The translations under genes and the position numbers were made by a program. A model generated the notes under the pieces. The model saw nothing but the letters and a program-made list of their open reading frames with translations, searched no databases and had not been told where the DNA came from. Below, piece by piece: positions 6,600 to 13,225 of a DNA stretch of 18,711 nucleotides. Within the stretch, counting starts at the first letter, position 1, and every line of letters begins with the position of its first letter. This stretch comes from an uncultured Eubacteriales bacterium (GTDB lineage: Bacteria > Bacillota > Clostridia > Oscillospirales > Acutalibacteraceae), in assembly GCA_900316925.1 (NCBI GenBank), contig ONEU01000010.1, positions 1-18,711 of the forward strand, in the 5' to 3' direction.

Positions 6600-7976
6600 T
6601 CAGGCGGCTTTATTCTCGTTTTCAAAGCTCACCTTGATGCGCAGCGTCATGGTGGATTCATTTTTCAGCACCGAAACGCTGTCCTTATTGATGCGGTGGT
6701 CAACATCCAACTGTTCGTTGGCATTTTCGATACAGTAATAAAACTCATAGGGGGCTTCATAAAACAGCTTGTTGATATACTCGCTATATGTCAGCTCCGT
6801 TCCGAAACGCAGAGGAATGTATACCTCTGAGCGATTGGCTTTTTCCACAAGGGAGGCGATAATGGCCTTATCGCTGCTGCCGTCAAAATTATTGATCATC
6901 ACGCCCTCGGCATAGTAATAATTCATTTCCTTGGAGGTGCACATGGGCACATGGAAATTATACCTTGCCAACGGGTCTATGCTCTCGCTGTTTTCCACCT
7001 GGATCACGGTGTCAATGCTGTCGCTGATGGTGTGATTCTTGAGAATCGCTTCGGTGGTGAGATTGAAATACTCGTAGTTAATCACGCCGTCCTTGTCGTT
7101 ATCATCCCAGGTGGGATCCAGATGGTACCATTCACCGTTAAGCTCTACCACGTTCCACATGTGAGCAACGCCGTCGGCGTCACCCCTGACGGTGCTGCAC
7201 ATAATTCCTGTGCGTGAAAGAAGGATCTGCATCGCCTTGGCATAACCCTCGCATACGGCTTCACCGTTTACGATGGCTCCGTAGGAGGTGAAATACTCCC
7301 AGCCGTCCGCAGAAGACGCTACCCCTGCCTTATATACACAGCTCCGCAGCAGCTTATCATGCAGGTATTTCTCCCGCTGATACTCCGACAAACCGCTGTC
7401 CAGTCCTGCCAGAATGAGGTCAACCTGCTTATTGAAGCGGTCAATATACGTCTTACATTCATCCGACGACAGCACCGAATAAAACTCTACCAGCGTGTTC
7501 CCGTCGTCATAGGCGTAACCGAACAGGTTCTCGATCCAGAAGATTTCGGGATTGTCGGCAATGAAGGCATTCACCACCTCACGGATATCAAACTCCGACA
7601 GACGGCGGTTCCTGATCTTCATACGGGAGGTACGATAGCGGCCGTTTTCATCCGGCTCATTCGACACGCTGTAAATACTGTTTGCAATACGGTCATAAAG
7701 CGACTTTTTCTCATTGTTTTCCAATGCATTGTAGCCATAGCGCACCGAGACCCGCTGGTAATTCTTCGCCGGCTCGGTCACCACAGACGCTTCGATCTGT
7801 TCATAACTGCCGTCACTCTCATCGGTAGGTCCGCTGAGCAGCACAGCTTCGATATCATTCAGCTTCTGCTCGGTCTTTCCGGCGGAATTGAAGATGAGCA
7901 GGATGCAGGCGGTTACAAGGGTTGCGGCAAAGCCGAAAAACATGACATAGAGAATACCTGATACGATTCTTTTCAT
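6600..7976 (-). CDS. Membrane-anchored transglutaminase-like (cysteine protease fold) protein
   Basis: The 458-residue protein has an N-terminal transmembrane anchor (about 4-29: SGILYVMFFGFAATLVTACI) and then an extracellular part. The transglutaminase-like core carries the expected triad in order: Cys242 in GEAVCEGYAKAMQ, His272 in GVAHMWNVV and Asp287 in YHLDPTWDD. A helical segment ahead of the core (IADNPEIFWIE..., 139-150) and EKYLHDKL (202-209) also occur in the paralogue at 11580. About 160 residues follow the core without a recognisable domain. Such proteins act outside the membrane as peptidases, amidases or crosslinkers, often on cell-wall or surface substrates; the substrate is unknown. 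Start ATG 7976 has GGAGG with 6 nt spacing. It lies 90 bp after the coiled-coil gene with no obvious promoter between, so it may be read through from the rsmD operon. Confidence 0.85.
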   Translation of the reverse strand: MKRIVSGILYVMFFGFAATLVTACILLIFNSAGKTEQKLNDIEAVLLSGPTDESDGSYEQIEASVVTEPAKNYQRVSVRYGYNALENNEKKSLYDRIANSIYSVSNEPDENGRYRTSRMKIRNRRLSEFDIREVVNAFIADNPEIFWIENLFGYAYDDGNTLVEFYSVLSSDECKTYIDRFNKQVDLILAGLDSGLSEYQREKYLHDKLLRSCVYKAGVASSADGWEYFTSYGAIVNGEAVCEGYAKAMQILLSRTGIMCSTVRGDADGVAHMWNVVELNGEWYHLDPTWDDNDKDGVINYEYFNLTTEAILKNHTISDSIDTVIQVENSESIDPLARYNFHVPMCTSKEMNYYYAEGVMINNFDGSSDKAIIASLVEKANRSEVYIPLRFGTELTYSEYINKLFYEAPYEFYYCIENANEQLDVDHRINKDSVSVLKNESTMTLRIKVSFENENKAA

Positions 7977-8066
7977 ATAACCTCCAACATGACATTGATC
8001 CGGCGCCGGAAGTTTCTTCCGACAGTTAATTGCTGTCTGTCGTTTTCCCGGTACGGGGAACGTCCC

Positions 8067-8558
8067 TTACTGCTGCTTGGAAGGAGGAGTCTTCTTACTG
8101 CCGCTGTTCTTCTGCTGGTAGTTTTTCAGACTCTGACGGGTCTTCTTCAGATCTGCCAGGTTGGCGGAAAGCTGATCGTCAGCCTTCTTCATAATGGTAT
8201 CAATATAGTTATTGGCGGCCTGTCTGATCTTGGCGGCATCGGCGTTTGCCTTATTGATGATCTCCCCGGCTCTCTGCTGTGCCAGACGGGTGATCTCATT
8301 GTGCTCCACCATGGCCTTGGCTCTCTCCTCGGCCTGCTGCACGATATTCTCGGCCTCCTGACGGGATTTCTCCAGGATATTGGTGCGGTCGGCAGCGATC
8401 GACTTTGCCTGCTTTACCTCACTGGGGATATTGTCCCGCATTTCATCGACGATTTCCAGCAGGCGCTCTGCATCGACCATCTTCTTGCCGCTGAGCGGCA
8501 CTTTCTTGGAGGTTTCTACCAGATCCTGCAGTTCATTGATCAATAATTCCAGTTTCAT
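8067..8558 (-). CDS. Coiled-coil protein downstream of coaD, function unknown
   Basis: The 163-residue protein is almost wholly helical and charged, with a long coiled coil (about 40-145, Ala/Glu/Lys/Gln-rich, for example SRQEAENIVQQAEERAKAM). This resembles the stalk subunits of V/F-type ATPases (subunit B/H-like) and DivIVA-type scaffold proteins. The tail (about 148-163) is basic and Ser/Lys-rich. There is no signal peptide or membrane segment. Its ATG overlaps the coaD stop in an ATGA, so it is translationally coupled to coaD. Clostridial genomes commonly carry such a gene next to coaD, often annotated as an ATPase; that name rests only on coiled-coil similarity. A cytoplasmic structural role is the most I would infer. 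Confidence 0.85.
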   Translation of the reverse strand: MKLELLINELQDLVETSKKVPLSGKKMVDAERLLEIVDEMRDNIPSEVKQAKSIAADRTNILEKSRQEAENIVQQAEERAKAMVEHNEITRLAQQRAGEIINKANADAAKIRQAANNYIDTIMKKADDQLSANLADLKKTRQSLKNYQQKNSGSKKTPPSKQQ

Positions 8559-9049
8559 ATTTTATGACTCCTTTGTCTGATCCTCATCAAGATTTCATCC
8601 CGCACACAATCGGGAACGAAGGGAGCAATATCGCCGCCCCAGAGTCCCACCTGTTTTACCGTGCTCGAGCTCAGGTACATATTCTCCGAGCTTGTTGTCA
8701 GAAACAGCGTTTCCACATCGGGTGCCAGCTTGCGGTTGGTAAGCGCCATCTGGAACTCATACTCAAAGTCCGATACTGCACGCAGGCCTTTTACAATGGC
8801 GGAGGCGCCCTTCTGCCGTGCAAATTCCACCAACAGGCCGTCAAAACCGGCAATTTCCACATTACCGATGCCCTCAGTTGCCTTGCGGAGCAGGTCGATC
8901 CTCTCCTCGATCGTGAACCAGGGCTTCTTCTCCATGTTGACCAGTACGGCTACGATCACACGGTCAAAGAGCTTTGAAGCTCTTGTGATAATGTCAATAT
9001 GTCCGAGCGTCACCGGGTCAAAGCTGCCCGGACAAATGGCTGTTGTCAT
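8555..9049 (-). CDS. coaD: Phosphopantetheine adenylyltransferase CoaD
   Basis: It transfers AMP from ATP to 4'-phosphopantetheine, giving dephospho-CoA, the penultimate step of CoA synthesis, in the cytoplasm. The length of 164 residues is standard. The nucleotidyltransferase motif CPGSFDPVTLGHIDII is at 6-21 with the catalytic xxGH histidine at 17. VKGLRAVSDFEYEFQMALTNRKL (about 86-108) carries the phosphopantetheine- and ATP-contacting arginines, and SSSTVKQV (about 127-134) is the ISSTxVK-like motif. It overlaps rsmD upstream (ATGA) and the coiled-coil gene downstream (ATGA), so all three form one tightly coupled operon, the usual rsmD-coaD pairing of Bacillota. Confidence 0.97.
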   Translation of the reverse strand: MTTAICPGSFDPVTLGHIDIITRASKLFDRVIVAVLVNMEKKPWFTIEERIDLLRKATEGIGNVEIAGFDGLLVEFARQKGASAIVKGLRAVSDFEYEFQMALTNRKLAPDVETLFLTTSSENMYLSSSTVKQVGLWGGDIAPFVPDCVRDEILMRIRQRSHKI

Positions 9050-9597
9050 AGTCCTTCCACTTCCTTATGTGAAAATACGGTAATGCGGATCTTCCCGTAT
9101 TTATAACTTTTTTTCAGAATAAAATCACCGACAGCTTCCGGCAGGACTTCCTCCGCAGGATGCTCGCACAGGATCATTCCTCCCGGATTCATCACACGGG
9201 GAACGAGCTGTAGCGCCTGCTGTAACAGTCCTGTCTGATACGGCGGGTCAAGAAAAGCAATATCAAAGTGCTGTGTGCAGTTGGAGAGATATGACAGGGT
9301 ATCGGCAGGGATGACCTCTGCCTTGTCGGCAAGTCCCGTGACGGCAAGATTCTTCCTCACCGCTTCAAGAGACGCCCGTCCGTTATCCAGGAAAACGGCG
9401 TGCCTGGCTCCCCGGCTGAGGGCTTCGATCCCCATCTGGCCGGAGCCTGCAAATGCGTCCAAAAACGCTCTGCCCTCTACCGAAAACTGGATGATACTGA
9501 ATACGCTCTCCTTCACGGCGTCGGTGGTGGGACGGACCTGTTCCCCCGGCGGCGTCTGGAGCTTTCTGCCTCTGGCCGCTCCTGTGATCACTCTCAT
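9046..9597 (-). CDS. rsmD: 16S rRNA (guanine(966)-N2)-methyltransferase RsmD
   Basis: It methylates G966 of 16S rRNA with S-adenosylmethionine during 30S assembly. From ATG 9597 it has 183 residues. It opens with MRVITGAARGRKL (the RNA-recognition start typical of the family), then VRPTTDAVKESVFSI (21-35), the SAM-binding motif LDAFAGSGQMGIEALSRGA (46-64) and the catalytic FDIAFLDPPY (111-120). I preferred this ATG to a GTG 36 bp upstream because AAGGA precedes it and the family begins with R-[VI]-[IT]-[GA]-G; the region before the GTG has no ribosome binding site. It is the first gene of the rsmD-coaD-coiled-coil operon and is driven by the promoter at 9641-9669. Confidence 0.95.
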   Translation of the reverse strand: MRVITGAARGRKLQTPPGEQVRPTTDAVKESVFSIIQFSVEGRAFLDAFAGSGQMGIEALSRGARHAVFLDNGRASLEAVRKNLAVTGLADKAEVIPADTLSYLSNCTQHFDIAFLDPPYQTGLLQQALQLVPRVMNPGGMILCEHPAEEVLPEAVGDFILKKSYKYGKIRITVFSHKEVEGL

Positions 9598-9640
9598 TTT
9601 CTCACAATCCTTCTTGCACAGATATACTTTCACACATCAT

Positions 9641-9669
9641 ATTATCAGATAAAAGCCCTCGAATGTCAA
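9641..9669 (-). promoter_or_regulatory. Promoter of the rsmD-coaD operon
   Basis: Minus strand: TTGACA (9669-9664), 17-bp spacer, GATAAT (9646-9641). It predicts a start near 9634 and a 37-nt leader before the rsmD ATG at 9597, further support for that start choice. It lies in the 106-bp gap after the uvrC stop; I see no convincing terminator there, so some uvrC read-through is possible. Confidence 0.83.
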
Positions 9670-9703
9670 TAGACTTTTTGCATAGCATTCAAAAGAATAT
9701 CGT

Positions 9704-11563
9704 TTATTTTTCGGTATCATTTTTCCGTCCTGCCGGAGGATGGAAATGGTCATAAACAGCCTCTGCCGCCGGTCTTGTCATCCCCTTGACCTGCAGCAGC
9801 TCCTCGACCTCCGCCTGACTGATGCGTTTAATCGTCTTGAAGAACGACAGCAGTGCAGCGGCTCTTTCCTTACCGATGCCGTCAATCTCCGTGAGTGATG
9901 AACCGATGGTCTTTTTCTTTCTGGCAAGACGGTGATAGCCGATGGCAAAGCGGTGTACCTCTTCCTGTATCTCCGACACCAGGGTAAACGCCTGCCGTTT
10001 GGAGGTAATGGCGATCTCACGGCCCTCATCGGTGATTGCCCTGGTTTTGTGCTTGCCATCCTTCACCATGCCGAACAGCGCCACATCCAGTCCGAACCGT
10101 TCCAGTACCGGACGGACTGCCGATACCTGTCCTTTGCCGCCGTCCAGCAGGATGAGATCGGGAAGCTGGCCGAATCCCTCGCCGCTGTCCCGATTCTTGA
10201 AATATTCTTCAAAACGCCGCGTCAGCACCTCATGCATGGAAGCATAGTCGTCCTGTCCCTGAAAGCCCTTGATCCGGAAACGTCGGTAGGATTCCTTATG
10301 GGGCCTGCCGTTTTTGAACACCACCATGCCCGCCACATTCTCCGCTCCCATCAGATTGGAGATATCATAGGACTCGATCCACACCGGCGGTTTGGAGAGT
10401 CCCAGCAGGGTGGCAAGTTCATCCAGCGCAGACAGCTCATGTCCGAGATGGCCGCGGCTCTGGGCGAGCTTTTCAGCCGCATTCTGACGGCACCGCTCCA
10501 GTATTTTCTGGTTCTCACCCTTCTGCGGATAGAGGAACCTTACTTTCTTTCCCCGTTTTTCACTCAACCAGCCAAGCAGCAGCTCCTCATCCTCCGGCGG
10601 GGCATCCAGCGTGATGACCGGCGGCACCGTATCCCGCATGGTGTAATACTGCTTGATGAAATCCGCTCTTGCAGCGGGAAGATCGGCTCTCTCCCCCATC
10701 TCACGGATGAGAAAGTCCTCTTTGTCATACAGCCTGCCCTCAGAAAACCGCAGCACGGCAAAACACGCGTCCGCTCCCTCCGTTATCAGAGAGATTGCAT
10801 CCTGTTCCGGCGTGTTTACCGAGACCACCTGCTGTTTTTCCGTGATACGCTTCACTGCGGTGATTCTGTCACGCAGCTTTGCCGCCAGCTCAAAATCAAG
10901 ATTCTCAGCGGCTGCCTCCATTCTCTCCGTCATCTGCCGGACAGAATCATTGTTGCCCTTTTTCAGGAACTCCACTGCCGCGTTCACACTCTCAAGGTAC
11001 TCCTTCAGATCCACCCGTCCGCAGCAGGGGGCGGAACATTGCTTGATATAGTAATTCAGACAGGGACGGCTCTTGTTGAAATCCCTGGGGAACACCTTAT
11101 TGCACGAGGGCAGCCGGAAAATCTTCAACGCTTCATCTACCGCATTCCTCGCAAACCACGCACTCATATATGGTCCCAGATATTCCGCGCCGTCGTCGGC
11201 CTTCTGCATCACAAAGCTGATCCGCCGCCACTGGTCATTCGACACACGGATATAGCTGTAACCCTTATCATCCTTGAGCAGTATATTATATTTCGGCTTG
11301 TGCTGCTTGATGAGACTGCACTCCAGCACCAGCGCTTCAAATTCACTCCCGCAGAGAATGTAATCAAAATGATCCACATGAGCCACCATCTGTCGGACTT
11401 TCTCCGGATGATTCTTATCCGATCCGAAATACTGGCTCACACGGTTCTTGAGCGCTTTGGCCTTGCCGATATAAATGATCTCGTCCTTTTCACTTTTCAT
11501 AATATACACTCCCGGACTGAGCGGGAGCTTCATGGCCTTTTCTCGCAATTCTCTGATCGTCAT
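9704..11563 (-). CDS. uvrC: Excinuclease ABC subunit UvrC
   Basis: It makes the 3' and then the 5' incision around bulky DNA lesions with UvrB. The 619-residue protein has all expected parts. The GIY-YIG nuclease domain (15-95) shows SPGVYIM (16-22), IIYIGKAK (29-36) and catalytic Arg41. The four cysteines C154, C168, C176 and C180 fit the Fe-S cluster described in UvrC proteins. The UVR domain (about 207-240, EAAAENLDFELAAKLRDRI) binds UvrB. The RNase H-like nuclease domain carries SYDISN (398-403, D400) and DGGKGQ (474-479). Two helix-hairpin-helix motifs (about 556-606: IDGIGKERAAALL and VKGMTRPAAEAVY) complete it. Start ATG 11563 follows GGAG with suitable spacing. It begins 16 bp after the transglutaminase-like gene and so is probably co-transcribed with it. 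Confidence 0.97.
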   Translation of the reverse strand: MTIRELREKAMKLPLSPGVYIMKSEKDEIIYIGKAKALKNRVSQYFGSDKNHPEKVRQMVAHVDHFDYILCGSEFEALVLECSLIKQHKPKYNILLKDDKGYSYIRVSNDQWRRISFVMQKADDGAEYLGPYMSAWFARNAVDEALKIFRLPSCNKVFPRDFNKSRPCLNYYIKQCSAPCCGRVDLKEYLESVNAAVEFLKKGNNDSVRQMTERMEAAAENLDFELAAKLRDRITAVKRITEKQQVVSVNTPEQDAISLITEGADACFAVLRFSEGRLYDKEDFLIREMGERADLPAARADFIKQYYTMRDTVPPVITLDAPPEDEELLLGWLSEKRGKKVRFLYPQKGENQKILERCRQNAAEKLAQSRGHLGHELSALDELATLLGLSKPPVWIESYDISNLMGAENVAGMVVFKNGRPHKESYRRFRIKGFQGQDDYASMHEVLTRRFEEYFKNRDSGEGFGQLPDLILLDGGKGQVSAVRPVLERFGLDVALFGMVKDGKHKTRAITDEGREIAITSKRQAFTLVSEIQEEVHRFAIGYHRLARKKKTIGSSLTEIDGIGKERAAALLSFFKTIKRISQAEVEELLQVKGMTRPAAEAVYDHFHPPAGRKNDTEK

Positions 11564-11579
11564 TTTCTTGCTCCATCTG

Positions 11580-12803
11580 TTATTCGTTACGGTTGCGTAT
11601 CGTCAGGATACAGCCCGATGTACTGGTAGAGTAGCTCACTCCCCCTGAAAAACCATCGATCTCAAAGATCCGCTGGTTCTCCATCAGGTCATTTTCCGCA
11701 AGCTCCAGCTGCTCCGGCGAACCGAATTTCATCGTAAGCTCCGTCCCGTCGGGATCCTTTTCCGCCGCATCCTGGATATACCGGAAATCATATTCCTCAA
11801 AATACAGGTCGTTATAGACATAGTAATTATATCTGACGGCGGTACAATCCGGCAGCGGACGGTCATGGTCGATCGTGTGCGTCCTGGCAAGGTCTTCATC
11901 CGAGATCAGGAAGTATTCATACGTTCTGACCCTTACGCCGTCTTCCCGCACCGGATCATCCCAGGTGACATCCATGTAGTAATAATCTCCGTCCAGCTTG
12001 AGGAAGTTCCACTGATGCGTACCGCTCTCCGTTGCCCTGGTGCCGTTGACCAGATAGCAATCCACGCCTGCTTCATGGCAGAGCAGCTGAAATGCCGCCG
12101 CATATCCCGAACACAGCGCCGTATGCTTCATCAGACACCCATAGGCCGTCCCGCCGACAACAATTTCGTCGTAGTCCTCATCGCGGATCAGATCCAGCGC
12201 AGCGGTATCATAATCGGTGTTATCCACGATGTAATCATGGAAATATTTCACCTGCTCATAGACACTCCCCTTGCTTTTCGCATCCTGCACGATCTGTTTT
12301 GTCAGCTGCTGCAGTTCTTCCGAGAGCCGGCGCAGCTCGTCACGATCCTTCGTGAGAATCGTAGGCGTGAGCGTAATGGAGGAAAAGTCCCCAATGGTAC
12401 TGGAATGGTACACATAGCCCTTTCCCAGCCAGAAATACTCGGGGTGGTCATCCAGCACCGCAAAATAGGCGGCTTTCAGGTCCTCCTTGCCTGCGTTATC
12501 AAAATGAAAGACCGTCTCATATTCCTCGATCTGAGCGACAAGATAATTATAATACTTCACCTGCTGCCCGGTCAGGGTATTTTTGACGGTATACTCCTTT
12601 GTTTCGGAGATATCGGTCACCACCGCGCTTTCCGGATGACTGCTCACCGACCGGCTCTCCTGACTGCTGTTCCAGCCCCAGTCAATGGGGTTATTTGACA
12701 GAGAACTCTCTTCCTCCATCAGCCAGTTCAGTGAACACGCGGCTGTCAGCAGTACCGCTCCCGTCACCAGTACCACTACGGCTGGGATCCACTTCCGATT
12801 CAT
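11580..12803 (-). CDS. Exported transglutaminase-like protein (second paralogue), possible lipoprotein
   Basis: From ATG 12803 (407 residues) it begins MNRKWIPAVVVLVTGAVLLT, then AAC, a signal sequence with Cys23 as a possible lipid site. The -3 residue is Thr rather than Leu, so the lipobox is imperfect. A Ser-rich spacer (about 30-60) follows. A helical module (HPEYFWLGKGY) and YFHDYIVDNTDYDT precede the transglutaminase-like core. The core carries Cys in KHTALCSGYAAAFQ, His in SGTHQWNFLKL and Asp in YYMDVTWDD. This is the same architecture as the gene at 6600, though the two share only scattered identities. AGGAGAGGTGAT precedes this ATG with proper spacing, so I prefer it to the start 27 bp upstream. 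It is followed 16 bp later by uvrC. An extracellular wall- or protein-directed role is inferred; the substrate is unknown. Confidence 0.87.
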   Translation of the reverse strand: MNRKWIPAVVVLVTGAVLLTAACSLNWLMEEESSLSNNPIDWGWNSSQESRSVSSHPESAVVTDISETKEYTVKNTLTGQQVKYYNYLVAQIEEYETVFHFDNAGKEDLKAAYFAVLDDHPEYFWLGKGYVYHSSTIGDFSSITLTPTILTKDRDELRRLSEELQQLTKQIVQDAKSKGSVYEQVKYFHDYIVDNTDYDTAALDLIRDEDYDEIVVGGTAYGCLMKHTALCSGYAAAFQLLCHEAGVDCYLVNGTRATESGTHQWNFLKLDGDYYYMDVTWDDPVREDGVRVRTYEYFLISDEDLARTHTIDHDRPLPDCTAVRYNYYVYNDLYFEEYDFRYIQDAAEKDPDGTELTMKFGSPEQLELAENDLMENQRIFEIDGFSGGVSYSTSTSGCILTIRNRNE

Positions 12804-12857
12804 CCTATCACCTCTCCTCTTTCTCTGCATCTGCCTGTCAATATATATTCTGTTGTT

Positions 12858-12866
12858 ATTATATCA
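12858..12866 (-). promoter_or_regulatory. Extended -10 promoter element for the transglutaminase-like gene and uvrC
   Basis: Minus strand TGATATAAT (12866-12858) is a perfect extended -10 box, 55 bp upstream of the ATG at 12803. No good -35 hexamer lies 16-18 bp upstream, as is common for extended -10 promoters. The rest of 12804-13220 holds the pyrB terminator and repeat copy 3, and otherwise nothing I can identify. Confidence 0.6.
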
Positions 12867-12985
12867 AAATCCCGCACAAAATACCAGTCATGGAAAGGAT
12901 TTTTACAGGGCAGTTTCTCTGGCGAAAACCGTCTTCGCAGCCGATGATTTTTCCGGGCATCGAAAACGGGCTGAAAACAGAAAGC

Positions 12986-13007
12986 CCTGTTACATCACTG
13001 TAACAGG
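12986..13007 (-). terminator. Original pyrB terminator, now displaced
   Basis: A perfect 9-bp stem CCTGTTACA/TGTAACAGG with a 4-nt loop. On the minus strand it is followed by GCTTTCTGTTTTC, a broken U-rich tract. If repeat copy 3 and one target-site copy are removed, the stem begins about 13 nt after the pyrB stop, the normal position for its terminator. Confidence 0.68.
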
Positions 13008-13012
13008 ACCTT

Positions 13013-13225
13013 GGATTCAGACACGGAAATCAATTAACATCTGCCAGTTACCAGGGAAAACCTTTTTCTGGCGAAAAAAGGTTTTCCCCGGACCCCTTTC
13101 CAAAATTCGCTGAAGGATACGCCTTGCAGCAATGGGTCAAAACTAACTTCTCATCTTTGTTGACGAAAAATTTACATGGACTTTCAGGCAAAGACTTTTC
13201 AAAACTGATTTCCGTTGGATTCAGA
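13013..13225. repeat. MITE-like repeat copy 3 (13022-13216) with 9-bp target duplication overlapping the pyrB stop codon
   Basis: The 195-bp element starts CACGGAAATCA (13022-13032) and ends TGATTTCCGTT (13206-13216), an 11-bp terminal inverted repeat with one mismatch at the tip. GGATTCAGA flanks it at 13013-13021 and 13217-13225; the match extends to 11 bp with the preceding TT. The central hairpin is strong: GGGAAAACCTTTTTC (13054-13068), loop TGGC, GAAAAAAGGTTTTCCC (13073-13088). The hairpin lacks a terminal T run, so it is not a classical terminator. The right target copy contains the complement of the pyrB stop TGA (13223-13221). Confidence 0.88.

Noticed and set aside
9932..11629. 565-codon open frame on the plus strand opposite uvrC
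   Set aside because: It lies antisense to a complete, motif-rich uvrC, has no recognisable domain and no ribosome binding site; long antisense frames are expected at this base composition.
12735..12752. Clear lipoprotein signal in the second transglutaminase-like protein
   Set aside because: LLTAAC has a Cys after a hydrophobic stretch, but the -3 residue is Thr and not Leu, so I call it only a possible lipoprotein.
13054..13088. Central hairpin of the repeats as a transcription terminator
   Set aside because: The stem is strong but is not followed by a T run on either strand, and native terminators are found beyond copies 2 and 3. An RNA-stability role remains possible.
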